A DNA stretch of 64,000 nt, taken from NCBI GenBank assembly GCA_026413225.1, contig CM048552.1:187088053-187152052 (forward strand). Direction: 5' to 3'. Both the position numbers and the translations under genes were made by a program. Source of the stretch: Otis tarda (Eukaryota > Chordata > Aves > Otidiformes > Otididae). Under the pieces are notes generated by a model. That model saw nothing but the letters and a program-made list of their open reading frames with translations. It ran no database searches and was not told the origin of the DNA. Shown here piece by piece: positions 39,601 through 50,806 of the stretch; the first letter of the stretch is position 1; the number at the start of each line of letters is the position of its first letter.

Positions 39601-42600
39601 TCATTTGCTTAAATGGCACCACATCAAGTCCTCTGGCAGTCTTTCACATTTTCTGTCACCAGAAAATATGTTATCTGTGAGAAAAAAAAAGATAATTCTG
39701 TAGGCATTACCCGTGTTTAGTTTTCATTTACTCTATATCTTTCATTATTCTTCCTTCTTTCACTTTTTCTCCCCCCTCCATTCTGCTGAGGCCTACTATC
39801 ACTTTTTCCTCCACCTTACATAGAGATGGATGTTTGGCTGTTCTGCAGCAAGATGGTCCCTACCTGATAGAACATTTGCCAGATTTTGCCTCGGGACTTG
39901 TGATTTCTGAGGCAGCCTCCCAACAGTGTCAGTACATTGAGTTTTACTTCTGTCTTGAATAGAGTGATTTCTATTCTGTTTTCTGCCCCTGTGTTTAACC
40001 TCTTCATCTTTATTGAAAACAATTTACTGAGGCAAAGGATTTATTCCATTTTGGTGCTACACATAGATTAGCTTTTATATCTATCCAATCCTTACTGTAT
40101 AGTAGCTTAACTTTTCTTTTTTGATTCCCTTTTTGCCTCTGTGGCTAAACAACCTTCTACTATTTGTTTTAATTTCCTTTCCAAGGTCTAACTCAGCTTG
40201 ACTTCTTGGCAGTTCTCACTTTATCCCAGTATTACCTGACCCTAACAAATCTTTTTTTTTTTTTTTTTTTGGCAGTCTTTTTTTACCCATTCATCATAGA
40301 ATTCTGCTTACTCCTAGTATCTTTTTTTGGGGAGGGGGAATATGTGTGCATCTATGTGAGCAAGGAGAAGCACTCATATAGTTTAGTCTGAGAAGCTCTT
40401 TCCATAAAGATTTTTCACCTTGTTTGAAGTAAAGATCCAAAATCACTTCTTCGATCTTTTTCTTTTAGAATCATAGCATCATAGAATTGTTTGGGTTGGA
40501 AGGGACCTTTAAAGGTCATCTAGACCAACCCCACTGCGAGGAGTGGGGACATCTCCAACCAGAACAGGTTGCTCAGAGACCCATCCAACCTGGCCTTGAA
40601 CATTTCCAGGGATGGGGCATCCACCACCTCTCTGGGCAACCTGTTCCAGTGTTCTGCCACCCTCATTGTAAACAATTTCTTCCTTATATCAAGCCTGAAT
40701 CTACCCTGTTTTAGTTTAAAACCATCACCCCTTGTCCTATTGCAACATGCCCTACTAAAAAGTTTGTCCCTATCTTTCTTATAAGCCCCCTTTAAGGTAC
40801 AGGAAGGTCACAGCAAGGTCTCCCTGGAGCCTTCTCTTCTCCAAACTGAACAGCCCCAACTCTCAGCCTGTCCTCACAGGAGAGATGTTCCAGCCCTCTG
40901 ACCATTTTTATGGCCCTGCTCTGGACCCACTCCAACAGGTCCATGTCTTTCTTGTACTGAAGGCTCCAGAGCTGGACACAGTACTCCAGATGGGGTCTCA
41001 TCAGAGTGGAATAGAGGGGTGGAATCATCTCCGTCAACCTGCTGATCACACTTCTTTTGATGCAGCCCAGGATGCTTTTGGCTTTCTGGGCTGCGAGCGC
41101 GCATTGCCAACTCACATCCAACTTTTCATCCACCAGTACCCCCAAGTCATTCTCCACAGGGCTGCTCTCTATCCCTTCATTCCTCAGCCTGTATTGATAC
41201 TGGGGATTGCCCCAACCCATATGCAGGACTTTGCACTTGGCCTTGTTGAACTTCATGAGGTTTGCATGGGCCCACCTCTCCAGCCTGTCAAGGTCCCTCT
41301 GGATGGCATCCCATCCCTCAGGTGTGTCGACGGCACCACACAGCTTGGTGTTGTTGGCAAACTTGCTGAAGGTGCACTCTATCCCACTGTCCATGTCAAC
41401 GCATTCCGAGTGTCTTCCTCACACATCAAGTCCCTTTGCTTTGGCTTAGAGAAGTAAGGCATGTGGTTTGCAAAGTTTGCCCCTCTAGAATCAAGAACCC
41501 CACTTTTGATTATCCTTTCCATTTAATTTAAACTGAGGCACCCTATGTCTGCTGAAACTAGATTACTTACTACACCAACCTTTTCTGCAATGGCCTTGCT
41601 GCTTACCGAAACAAGTCTAAAATAACCTCATTTCTGGCTGGTTCAGTGACTGTTCTGTTAAGCAGTATGTCAGCTAGCACATGCAGGAATAATTGGACCC
41701 TACTGTTATTAATAGCTTGTATATCCATGGATATAAGTTATTTCCATGTGGTTGGACAATTGTTCTGGCTGCACAGTTACTTGGCCCTTTGATTCAGTTA
41801 AGAATTATCTTTATGCATTGTAAGAAATATTAAATACACATCAGGAGCCAACTGATATTCATTAGCCATATAAGCATGTTAAAACAACTATATTAAACTA
41901 CATGTGATGTACATTACGTATTATGTATGAATAGCTTTTATACCATTGGGATAGTTCTGAGAATCTATTTTTAAAAATAGTTTTATTTCAGCAGTTTGGT
42001 TACAGAGGAAATGAGGCTTAGAACTGTTCAGTTGTTGGGCAGTAAAGTCTTGCTGAGGATCTGATTAATTTCCAGAGCACTGACCAGGGTGTGTATGATG
42101 CTTCTGTGTTTCAGCCTTTGCAACTTCAGAGATTAAACCACTCCTTTATTTCACAATCTCAGAAGAGCAAGGCAGACTTGTACACTGGAACCTATAATCT
42201 TCCTCAGACCATTTTTATTCACTTGCGCTGACGTTTCTCTTCATGAGGACAAGGTGTATTGACAGACATAGTGTAGGATTATTGCAAATAAAGAAGAATC
42301 TAACGTGTATTTCCTATTATGATAAAGTAATTGCATGTCTAGAAATTATGTTAAAATAAATTGTGAAGGGAGGAGACATTTAGAAACTTCAGTGGTTAAC
42401 AGAAAAGCTATGACAGATTCTCTGTCTTGTAGTACAAGAGTAAACTGGGTACAGTCTGAACTCTGTGATTTAATGATTAAATCAAAATTACATATTCTTT
42501 GTATTAATTGTAAGCCATTGATCTTGTGTTGTAATTGTTATACTGTCCAGTTTGTCAGCACAGGGAGTCTGGCCATTGGCAGATGATGACAGACGTCTAT

Positions 42601-45600
42601 AAAGAATATGTAGTCTCTGCTACAACTAAACAGCAAATGTTTTGCTGAAATGCAAACTTTTTGTTATAAGTTTTAAAAACTTGTTGATCAGATTCCAGAA
42701 AGAGAAAATAGTAATTATTCATTAGATTGTCATTTGAAAATGTAATCACGGCACAGTAAACAGCCTCCTAGAGAGGCTGATCCAGATCGCATTGAAATCA
42801 AAAGAAAGGGCTGCTGTTGGATCTGGTTCTAAGAGCGAGAAATCTAAGCTGCAGACCTGGCTTCTCTCCCAAAGAGAGGGAGGGTGGGGGGGAGAGAGAG
42901 ACAGATCACAAGCACCATAAACAAAATGAATAAAACAGGATCTTAAAATGTATGGTACCATCCAAGTTACTTGCAAAATCACTCTCTTTGGCACAGAAAC
43001 AAGGAAGGCCACAGTTTAGATTTCACAGGATATTAAGGACAGAGTAGTAATATCAGATATATAATAATAATAAAAATACAGTGTTGTAAAATACTATATG
43101 CTTTTTTTTTCCCTTTTGGAAACATACCAGGAAGTTTTCACCTTTAAACTAAACACATGCTCACAGTTTATGGAAAGAAATATTCATTCTTACAGCCTGA
43201 TCTTGTGAAGTGCCGAGAACCGTTCACTTCCATTATTTCTGAAGTTAAAAGGCACCCAGCACATGCAGAGTCAAGCTCCTTAATATACTGTTGGATTCAA
43301 GTGATGAAGCAGTCAGCAGAACTATGTCAGTGTTTCACTGTTGCCAAACTGTAGAAACTAATTACTTCTAAAGGTTGTGCACAAACAGATAAAAGACTAG
43401 ATGATCATCTACTTGTGTTGGCAGATAGCAGTAACACTGGAGTTGCTGCACAGTTCTGTGAGACCATGGGGACCAGAGTCTAAGTTCCCTGGCTCTTAGA
43501 CACCACCTTCCAACAGCTGCTCTGTAAATGTTCTCTGAATAGACTCTGACACCAAAGTCACAATCATAGAAGCTGAAGACAGTATTCAAGTGATTTCTAG
43601 AAGTTTTTTTTTCAAAAAGCTAGGAAGAAGAAAATGCTTCCCATGACACTGAATGATTTCTTCTGAATACCGTAGAGATGGTATATATTCATGTGTAAAG
43701 AAGACAATTACAAAGAGAAATCTTCCACTGTTACTGCAGACTCTTCAGTTGATTGCCAGTCCTATTTTGCTGCTATGGTTATGTTATCAAGGCAAAGCTT
43801 TAAACTTCCATGTGTGTACATCATAAAAATGACTGACAGAGCAACTTCCTCACTCTGACATTTCAGAAAAGGAAATTATCAGATGTCCCTGAGGAAGCAG
43901 AAGACGACTATACTAAGTCTAACAGCAGCAATCTGAAAACCAAAAAGGTAAGCAAGTCTTGCATTCATTCATGTTTTGCTAGAACATAGATTAATACCCA
44001 ACATTAGCAAAGAGTGCCTATTTTTCTCCTCCAAAACACATCAGAAAAACAAATAAAAATGACCAATATCTGTAGTATGTCTCCTTGAACTTTTCATTCA
44101 GGGTTAATTTAACTTTGATAGTCTTAGTGACCCATTCTGAACTCTTCTATACTGTTACTGTTTGACTGTATTTTCATGGAATCATAGACTCATTAAGGTT
44201 GGAAAAGACCTCTAAGATCATGAAGTCCAACCATCAACCTAACACCACCATGCCTACTAAACCATGTCCTGAAGTGCCAGGTCTACACATTTTTTTTTTA
44301 CCACCTCCAGGGATGGTGACTCCACCACTTCCCTGGGCAGCTGGTTCCAATCCTTGACTGCTCTTTCAGTAAAGAAATTTTTCCTAATATCCAATCTAAA
44401 CCAGCCCTGACATAACTTAAGGCCATTTCCTTTTGTCCTATCACAAGTTATTTGGGAGAAGAGGCGAACACTTGCCTCCTTGCAGCCTCCTTTCAGGTAG
44501 TTGTAGAGAGTGATAAGGTCTCCCCTCAGCCTCCTCTTCTCCAGACTAAACAACCCCAGTTCCCTTAGCTACTCCTTATAAGACTTGTTCTCCAGATCCT
44601 TCACCAGCTTTGTTGCCCTTCTCTGGACACGCTGCAGCACCTCAATGTCTTTCTTGTAGTGAGGAGCCCAAAACTGCACATGGTATTCGAGGTGCGGCCT
44701 CACCAGTCCTGAGTACAGGGGCCCGATCACTTCCCTACTCCTGCTGGCCACACTGTTCCTGATACAACCCAGGATGCTGTTGGCCGCCTTGGCCACCTGG
44801 GCACTCTGCTGGCTCATGCTCAGCTGGCTGTCAACCAGTACCCCCAGGTCCCTTTCCACTGAGCAGCTTTCCAGCCACTCTTCCCCAGGCCTGTAGCATT
44901 GCATGGGGTTGTTGTGACCCAAGTGCAGGACCCGGCCTTGTTGAACCTCATACAATTCACCTCGGCCCATCGATCCAGCCTGTCCAGATCCCTCTGCGGA
45001 GCCTTGAGCAGATTGACAGTCCCACTCAGTTTGGTGTCATCTGCAAACTGACTGAGGGTGCACTCGATCCCCTCATCCAGATCATTCATAAGGATATGAA
45101 ACAAGACTGAAGTGAAAATTTTATCAGGGAACATTCCAGTGAACCTCGCAGACTGACATGCGTTGAGGTGCTCAGCTAATGTTTACAAAGCTGTTTGAGG
45201 TCTTTAGGTGAGAATCCTCTGACTTAGTGATAGCAACTGTTAAATTTCAGTTATTTGAAGAAGAAACAAAGATGGCTGCATTCACTTAAATTTCAAGGGA
45301 TGCTAAGACAGGCTTTATTTTTACCTAGAAATATTGCTTGTGCACTTATTTATGTCAACTTAATGAAGTTAAATCAACACAGAGCTTGCTGATTGCCAGC
45401 TCCAATGCAAGTTTGTAGGCCAATTCAAATCTGAGTCTAATGGTGCCTGCCACTGTACTGTTCCTAGGAGAGCAACAGAGATATGAAAATAAATAGATTC
45501 TGTCTGTGTGTGCCAAAGTTGTGAGGCTTGCACTGTCTTATTTCTCTGAACATTGAAAGAAAATTAATCCTTCTCCAGTCCATTGGGAACCAAAAAGGCC

Positions 45601-46945
45601 CTCTGTGCTGGTCTTGTGACCTTCAGACTAATGCTGACTACTCTTTATCCCTTCACAAAGAGAAACAGCTGGTGACAGATGCATTCCTTCCTGCCCCCAA
45701 AACCCCCTGAATTTTTTTGTATTCAGGCCATGTGCTAGCTTTACAGTAAGAAGAGCATTGCCCCCTAAGTGAAGGTGATAAATAGTTTTAAATGTGCATG
45801 TTTTCCTCTCTTCCCCCATTATGCACCTATAGCTTTTGAACTGAGCATAAAAATAGAAATAGACTGAGTGGAGGCAATTCATTTTAACATTAAATATTAT
45901 TTACTTCTGAAATAATGAAGCACATTGATGAGAGAATCTGGGAAGGAAAAGATAGCTCTTGGACTCTGTACAGTATATTACTCTTTTTTAAATACTTTGG
46001 CAGTGGTTTTGTTTGTATAGTAACACAGACGATCATACTGTTGTTGCATGTCTCCATCCTATCCATAACCTTCTAGCTAATCCCAAGTATTGTAATTGTG
46101 AAGTCCTGCAGATTGAGGAGTATCATCAAGAAAGGTCAATGCAAAGTTTTCTTAATAGGGAAAACAGCTAGAGATTTAAAACATAACATTTTAAAACATA
46201 AGAAAGAAAAAAGGTCAGCTCTATAAAACATGGCTCATAAAATATGTTTTAGGTGTAGAGGTCTGGGAAGTTGTCTCAGTGGCCTTGAAGTGCTTTGCAA
46301 ATGTTATTACCTTCTTCATTCTTAGTTCTTCCATCTCTTTTCCCTTTATTTCACTGTGCATAGAGTCTTTGAAAATAAATCAGTGTGAATTATTCATCAT
46401 CTGTAATGCAAGGCTGTAATTCAGCCTGCTGACAGCATAATCATGAGATTGAGGTGGAGAGTACAGTATGCATCTGTTATATTGCGTGCATTATTCCTCT
46501 GAATATACACTCAGGGATTATCCCAAAGTAAACGTTTGAGTTGGGATACCTCATTCTGCAGAAAGGAAAGATGTTTCACCTCCTTGTCCTTGCAATTGAT
46601 TCTCTGTCTTTGTCTGAGGTTAAGTAATTTGTGACAAGTATTTTTCTGTTTGAATAATCTCAGATTTGTTTAGTAAGGTTTTTCTCCTACAATTCAAAGC
46701 CTGTATAACATTATCTGCTGTATATTAAATAAGCAGTTCAACTTCTTGTTTGACTTCTGTATTTAGGAGTTTGTAGCTTATACTCCCCGCCTATGGAGAC
46801 GCCGCTTAACTTTTTCTGTTTATCATTTCACTAACAGGCAAACAGCAAGATGTCTGCAGCACAGAAGGCTCTGGCCAAAGTTGATAAGAGTGGAATGAAA
46901 TCCATTTCTACTTTCTTCAGCTCCAAACCTAAAGCATCAAAATAA
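6600..46945 (+). CDS. RNASEH2B: RNASEH2B, ribonuclease H2 subunit B (11 coding exons)
   Basis: Non-catalytic subunit of the nuclear RNase H2 heterotrimer. In the known family it folds with RNASEH2C as a platform for catalytic RNASEH2A, which cuts RNA:DNA hybrids and single ribonucleotides in DNA. Coding segments seen: 6600-6663, 19327-19398, 22347-22454, 24714-24790, 27394-27514, 32750-32814, 34028-34133, 37172-37250, 38198-38240, 43867-43947, 46838-46945. They join in frame to 307 residues; human has 312. Recognisable family blocks are [73 protein letters not shown] and [16 protein letters not shown]. The residue matching human Ala177, changed in Aicardi-Goutieres syndrome, is Ala here (VNQTVKALK). 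The first 22 residues align without gaps to the human start, which supports the ATG at 6600. All introns are GT-AG except intron 2 (GC-AG). Confidence 0.96.
8793..8850. repeat. 29-bp tandem duplication in intron 1
   Basis: Two adjacent 29-nt units, 8793-8821 and 8822-8850, share the core CTGTGCAAGAAGCTCCAAAA and differ at one base (CATACT against CATGCT). The near identity suggests a recent duplication. Confidence 0.9.
18768..18797. repeat. 15-bp perfect tandem duplication in intron 1
   Basis: GTATTTTTCACAGAA occurs twice head to tail, with a partial diverged third copy (GTGTTTTTCACCG) after a short spacer. It lies about 0.5 kb before exon 2. Confidence 0.85.
19327..19398 (+). CDS. RNASEH2B: RNASEH2B coding exon 2 (GC donor)
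   Basis: 72 nt, phase 1 in and phase 1 out, following a CTACAG acceptor. It reads [11 protein letters not shown] then [14 protein letters not shown], aligning to human EYLKDASKK...LMFVKLVNPCSG with equal length. The donor is CAG|GCAAGT, a GC-type donor with otherwise perfect consensus. No GT donor nearby keeps the frame into exon 3. Confidence 0.87.
22347..22454 (+). CDS. RNASEH2B: RNASEH2B coding exon 3
   Basis: 108 nt, phase 1 to phase 1, with acceptor TTTCAACAG and donor GTGAGT. It encodes [19 protein letters not shown] followed by [17 protein letters not shown], a strong match to the triple-barrel part of the subunit that packs against RNASEH2C. One of the clearest exons in the window. 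Confidence 0.95.
24714..24790 (+). CDS. RNASEH2B: RNASEH2B coding exon 4
   Basis: 77 nt, phase 1 in and phase 0 out, with acceptor CACTTAG and donor GTAAGC. It encodes [14 protein letters not shown] then [12 protein letters not shown], nearly identical in pattern to human [26 protein letters not shown]. The donor and frame are unambiguous. Confidence 0.96.
27394..27514 (+). CDS. RNASEH2B: RNASEH2B coding exon 5 (tandem acceptor)
   Basis: 121 nt from the first acceptor, or 118 nt from the second. The acceptor TTTTCAGCAG is a NAGNAG pair, so one Gln may be included or skipped (KADKE-QQGKF or KADKE-QGKF); human reads KADKEGKF. The exon encodes [18 protein letters not shown] and then [20 protein letters not shown]. 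The donor GTGAAA is weak and is followed at once by a long A run. Confidence 0.94.
32333..32351. repeat. Poly(A) tract in intron 5
   Basis: Nineteen consecutive A, about 400 nt before exon 6. No retrogene body precedes it that I can recognise. Confidence 0.9.
32750..32814 (+). CDS. RNASEH2B: RNASEH2B coding exon 6
   Basis: 65 nt, phase 1 in and phase 0 out, after the pyrimidine-rich acceptor TTTTTCTCAG. It encodes [20 protein letters not shown] then KK before donor GTACTG. The EKTLKWLxKK block is diagnostic for RNASEH2B. The stretch just before it is three residues shorter than in human. Confidence 0.95.
34028..34133 (+). CDS. RNASEH2B: RNASEH2B coding exon 7
   Basis: 106 nt, phase 0 in and phase 1 out, with acceptor CCTATAG and donor GTAAGA. 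It opens with [20 protein letters not shown] and continues through a variable segment to TKE. The Ala matching human Ala177 is kept, while the residue before it is Lys instead of Ala. Confidence 0.94.
37172..37250 (+). CDS. RNASEH2B: RNASEH2B coding exon 8
   Basis: 79 nt, phase 1 in and phase 2 out. A long pyrimidine tract precedes acceptor CCTGAAG; the donor is GTAAGT. It encodes [19 protein letters not shown] then KELSKYLG, a strong match to human [27 protein letters not shown]. Confidence 0.95.
38198..38240 (+). CDS. RNASEH2B: RNASEH2B coding exon 9 (43 nt)
   Basis: Short exon, phase 2 in and phase 0 out, with acceptor TTCTACAG and donor GTAGGA. It encodes [14 protein letters not shown], a proline-rich linker matching human LPEPSASLPNPPSK. 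The frame fit at both ends and the position between exons 8 and 10 support it despite the small size. Confidence 0.88.
38560..39640 (-). mobile_element. Ancient decayed CR1-like LINE in intron 9
   Basis: Plus-strand phrases such as CCACCTTGAATTTATTCATG, CTGTGCTTTTGTGCCAACAT, CCAGTGCAATATGATGGCAT and TTGAATAAATATTGCTCATG resemble the reverse complement of old sauropsid CR1 ORF2 sequence in the expected order. No frame is intact. Similar low-grade resemblance may continue to about 40250. Recognition is from memory of family consensus, so the boundaries are soft. Confidence 0.55.
40469..41400 (-). mobile_element. CR1 LINE copy in intron 9
   Basis: The 3' end lies at 40469 (AGAATCATAGCATCATAGAATTG...). 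A 200-codon minus-strand frame at 40792-41394 encodes CR1 reverse transcriptase C-terminal blocks, including [19 protein letters not shown] and [18 protein letters not shown]. The catalytic-type FADD is FANN here. The frame breaks near 40792 and the copy is 5' truncated near 41400. Confidence 0.92.
43867..43947 (+). CDS. RNASEH2B: RNASEH2B coding exon 10
   Basis: 81 nt, phase 0 at both ends, with acceptor GACATTTCAG and donor GTAAGC. It encodes [20 protein letters not shown] then SNLKTKK, which matches human [20 protein letters not shown]...DLKTEKK. The lysine-rich ends (KRK, KTKK) could serve nuclear import; that is inference. Confidence 0.92.
44176..45115 (-). mobile_element. CR1 LINE copy in intron 10
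   Basis: The 3' tail is at 44176 (CATGGAATCATAGACTCATT). The minus strand carries CR1 ORF2 in three overlapping frames (44257-44553, 44569-44970, 44820-45134) with [36 protein letters not shown] and [15 protein letters not shown]. Frameshifts between these blocks show it is inactive. 5' truncated near 45115. Confidence 0.92.
46838..46945 (+). CDS. RNASEH2B: RNASEH2B last coding exon with PIP-like motif
   Basis: 108 nt including stop TAA at 46943-46945, after acceptor CACTAACAG. It encodes [19 protein letters not shown] and then [24 protein letters not shown] (about residues 292-299) corresponds to the human PCNA-interacting motif MKSIDTFF, with the aromatic FF pair kept and no Gln at position 1. 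The tail after it is shorter than the human KNKKKIGKV end. Confidence 0.96.
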   Translation, partial: ANSKMSAAQKALAKVDKSGMKSISTFFSSKPKASK

Positions 46946-47565
46946 AGACTTGTTTTTGAAAGAGTTTTATACAGTTGTTATTTTTATGTTAAGCTAAACA
47001 TGTCTCCAGGGCTTTTTTGTTAGTATATGCAGGGCATGTCTGTGGTGTACACAGTGCAATGTGATGAAAAGATGTGTGAGCTAGTGTGGGAGAGAGCTGT
47101 TATGCAGCAGTGGGGCAAGGCATGCAGATATTCCAGCCTGGGTCAGGAAGACAGCCTAGCTGCATCAGCTGTCAGCTGAGAAGCGAGGTTTAACATGGTA
47201 CCGTACTGTGCTGCTGCTTGTTCTAGAGCAAGCTCAGTCAAGGCCACCGCAGAGTTTTCTCTGGTGCACTCCATTCTGGGCTAGAAACATGCCCTCCTTT
47301 GATGAGTTTTTCCATTCATAAGGAGCATAATTTTTTTTGAGACTTTCTGGAGATTTTTACCCAGTACACACCAGATTAGGATGACATTGTTATATTTTTA
47401 TGTTGACCCATATCTTAAGTGCTGATGTAAGCATTGCCGTTGGTGGCAATTTATCAAGGCAAAGATAGTGTCTATATTGAGATTTTGGTTGTTTTGAATA
47501 TGCTAGAAACAAATTGCAATAAATGTCAATGTGCATGAAATGCAATAAAGTGCTTTGTGTAACAA
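46946..47565 (+). other. RNASEH2B: RNASEH2B 3'UTR with poly(A) signals
   Basis: The first AATAAA overlaps the stop codon (46941-46946). The likely working pair is AATAAA at 47518-47523 and 47544-47549, followed within 40 nt by GT-rich sequence (GTTTGTTTGCTGT), as expected downstream of a cleavage site. The end near 47565 is inferred. Confidence 0.65.
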
Positions 47566-50500
47566 ATTTCTGTTTGTTTGCTGTATGTTTCAAGAGTTAG
47601 ATTAGGCTCCAAGACATTTCTTAAGGGGTTTTGATATTTTGCTGTGTATTAATTTTAATCCTTAAAGAACTACATCTCTTTGGGCTTGCATGGTAAATCT
47701 CTTAACACATAGCAATATAGGGTTATTTTTATGTTCAGTTCCAACGTCAACAGGTCCTTACAACTTAAAACTCTCTACTCACTCTTGGGTGCTCTTTCCT
47801 CGTTAGAGTATTCGTTTATATTCAGAGGGACAGATGTCTGCTACGGCACAACTCCCCTGATTCACAGAATTGAAGAAGAGATAGAGTCACCGGTGTCATT
47901 TGTATAGGTTTAGCCAGTTCTGCATGACACTAACTCATAGTTTCATCCACCAGTTGTTGCACTGAGCCGTGACTGTGGATCAACAACAATCTGTGTTTTA
48001 GAAAGACACTCTTAAAATAAGTCATTCTTTGCTACTTCAGCTCAGTAGAGAATCTGCCTGTATCCCTTGATAATGGGGAGTTCCAGAGAAACTAGGAGTT
48101 TCTTCATTTTCATTAACTATGCCATTTTTTTTGCTTCAGACTTGCTGCCATTTACAACAGTGGTGTCTGTTAGGTTAACGAGCTCTGTGGCATTCTTTTC
48201 CAAGCAGCAATCAATGAGAAGCCTTGCTGTGTGTTGTGTCTGCTTTTGCAATTGTTGTTGGGGTTTGTATGCCTTTCAAACCAGTGGTTTTTTCAAAGTA
48301 TTTGACATAGTTTGTAAATGGGGAAGCCGGTATGGTTATAATTCCAGGTAGAGGAAAATATTTGGAAATATATGGAATTATTATCTCACATTACAGAGAG
48401 ATTTATTTAACAAGTGTGGATGACCTCCCAATAGTTAATGTTCCCAGTTCTAAAAATGTCTGTCTGAAGTGGATGATCTAGAACCAAAATGAAGTTTTGT
48501 AGAAAAAAATGCTTTTCTAAGGAATCACTACTGTAAGTCTTCCTTATCTCTGAAAATCAGCCCGTAGTACCAGTGTTTGAATGTACGTTGAGAAGTGTGT
48601 GATTCAGATGCGGAGACTTTATTGATTTTTTCAGTTAGAATCACTATCCCAAGCCATTTGGTACTTTAATAAAATTCCAGTCATGAATGTCAACTTTCTG
48701 AAACAATATCGGGGGATGGGGCGCAGTAAGGGACACAGAAAACCCCAGGATTTGCTATGTGAGCTATATAGAAATTCCTGTTATACCACACTGCCTTGTT
48801 GTTCAGGTGTCTTTAGCAGAATTTCACCAGCCCTATCAGTAGAGTTTCCTTTTCTGACATTAACTATCAGATGAGTTTAAAAATTAATAGTAGGTGTCAA
48901 TGTCTGTGACAATTTCTGTGTGCACCGCCTTTAGAATTGCCATCTTGCTTTTTTCCTACGTTACTTGTCTAGGCTGTAAGTGAAGATCAGCCCTGTAGCA
49001 ACACATATTGGTTTATCCAATGGATCCTTGCTGTGACTGGAAAGAACTAGCAGGATAATGTTATGAAAAAGAAAGTGCAGGGTAGTGTTATGAAAAAGAA
49101 CAGGCTCATACTGTCATGTTAATGGAGAGGTTTTGTGCAGTAAGCAACATCTTGGGGAGTATTTTGGTAAGTGAGAGAAAAGGCATTGTGTAGCTATTAA
49201 TAGAAAGCCAGTTCCAATCACTAGAAGATGTTGAGAGGGGCAGACAAGCATGGAATGGACATTTGAGTGGAAAATCAAGAGTACGAGGGTCACATTAGAA
49301 ACAAAACTTATTAGGTAGGACAGATACATGGTAGAAGCTCTCCTGGATACTTAAATCTGCTAGTTTTAGGGGTTTGGTATTTAATAGTTTGAAAGTTTTG
49401 TGAAATAAATTCTGGAAATGTGTTTTTTCATCAGCTGAACAGTTCAATAACCTTCCTTCTCAGAAAAAGTCACAGTTTCTCTGGTCAGAATTTAGCACAG
49501 AGGGAGGACAATTCTGGTAGAGATGGGAGGCCTTTGTGGTGACTTCTGATCTGGGGTACCAATTTCTTTCTTTCTTTCTTTCTCTATACGTGACTTTCAC
49601 ATCTGCTGCTGCACTCAAGAGCTAAGTCTAGAGTCCTTCCTCTATGCATAGATGGATTGCGCTTTAGTGTGTCACATCTCGACTTCAGCTGTCAGCTATG
49701 CCGTAACTTACAACAATAGTAATTTTATTAGTGACTGTGCTTTTGGTTGAGCAGGAATTTGTGCATGACAAAAAAAAAATAAGCCATTTCCAAAAGCCAT
49801 TAGAGCTTTCACGTGAAAACAAAAACTCTTTTCCCTTTAGGAAAGAATGAAATACATTTAGTAACTTTGAAACTTCCTCAACATGTAGCTGTAAGAAGTT
49901 ATGAAGAGCATGTGGTGCCAAATACATAAAACAATATTTCCTACCACAACGAGAATTTAAATATAGTTACTATGCCTGGCCAGCAGTAGCAGTAGGTCAT
50001 TATGAAGTGCTGCTTTGCTGTTTCTTCCTTGGTTAGCTTAGTATGAAACAACATGCCAGCACCATTATAGAAATGTGGTCTTCCTTTATTTCTTTTTGGC
50101 ATTAGCATGCCACCTCTACATGACCGTGTAAATTGCTCATGAGTTGTGATGCATTTATAGTTGTTGGTTTGGGATTAAGCAGCTCTTACACTTCCACTTT
50201 TTTAGACTTCACATTGCGAATGGGTTGACATCAGTGGGCATGGAAAACTTCATATGGAAATACCAGCAGTGACTTAGGGATATGTAAGGGTTGGGCTTGC
50301 ACATCATTTTCAGTCTTATGTAATAAATGTAGTTCTATTTGTGGAAGTGACAACTGGTGACTTTAATATTTTCAGTGGAAAAGGCAGCATAGTTGGCCGA
50401 ATTTGCAGTCAGATCTGAAATTTGGAAGGGTTCAGTGATGCTTGTTTTCAGGTGTTCAGTTGCATCTGATGATGTTTTTTTACAGGGAAACTAGATGCAT

Positions 50501-50806
50501 GGATGCTTATTTGCATAGATTAATGTTTATGACTAGGGTTTTCTCTTTCCTTTTTAGATGCCTGTGCAAAGACGTGCAAAGAAGAAATGAAAGGAGCATA
50601 AGGAGACTCGCTAATATTATTTTAACTAGCCATAATCTCAAACCAGCTTTTAAAGGCTTTTTTTTACGCACTTTCTGAAAATAAATGCTTGAAGTTAGAC
50701 ATGCCCTGTTCCAAGAAAAAGCAAATCTCAGCAGATTAACATTGTTAAATATGCGGTGTGTTAAACATACACTGCTTCAAATTTTATTGCTTATACGCGA
50801 TTGGTC
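47566..50806. other. Intergenic sequence downstream of RNASEH2B
   Basis: No gene recognised. It contains the TTTC microsatellite and a spaced direct repeat, TGTTATGAAAAAGAA, near 49059 and 49086. Confidence 0.6.
49563..49585. repeat. (TTTC)n microsatellite
   Basis: Five TTTC units ending in TCT, downstream of RNASEH2B. Confidence 0.9.

Larger units (their letters stand above)
38241..46837 (+). other. RNASEH2B: RNASEH2B introns 9 and 10
   Basis: Intron 9 (38241-43866) holds the ancient LINE remains and a younger CR1. Intron 10 (43948-46837) holds another CR1. All are antisense to the gene. Apart from these, no genes are recognised. Confidence 0.8.

Noticed and set aside
50558..50590. Possible alternative last exon reading MPVQRRAKKK after a TTTCCTTTTTAG acceptor
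   Set aside because: It would join exon 10 in phase 0, but the segment is 10 codons long and such acceptors are common by chance in T-rich sequence.
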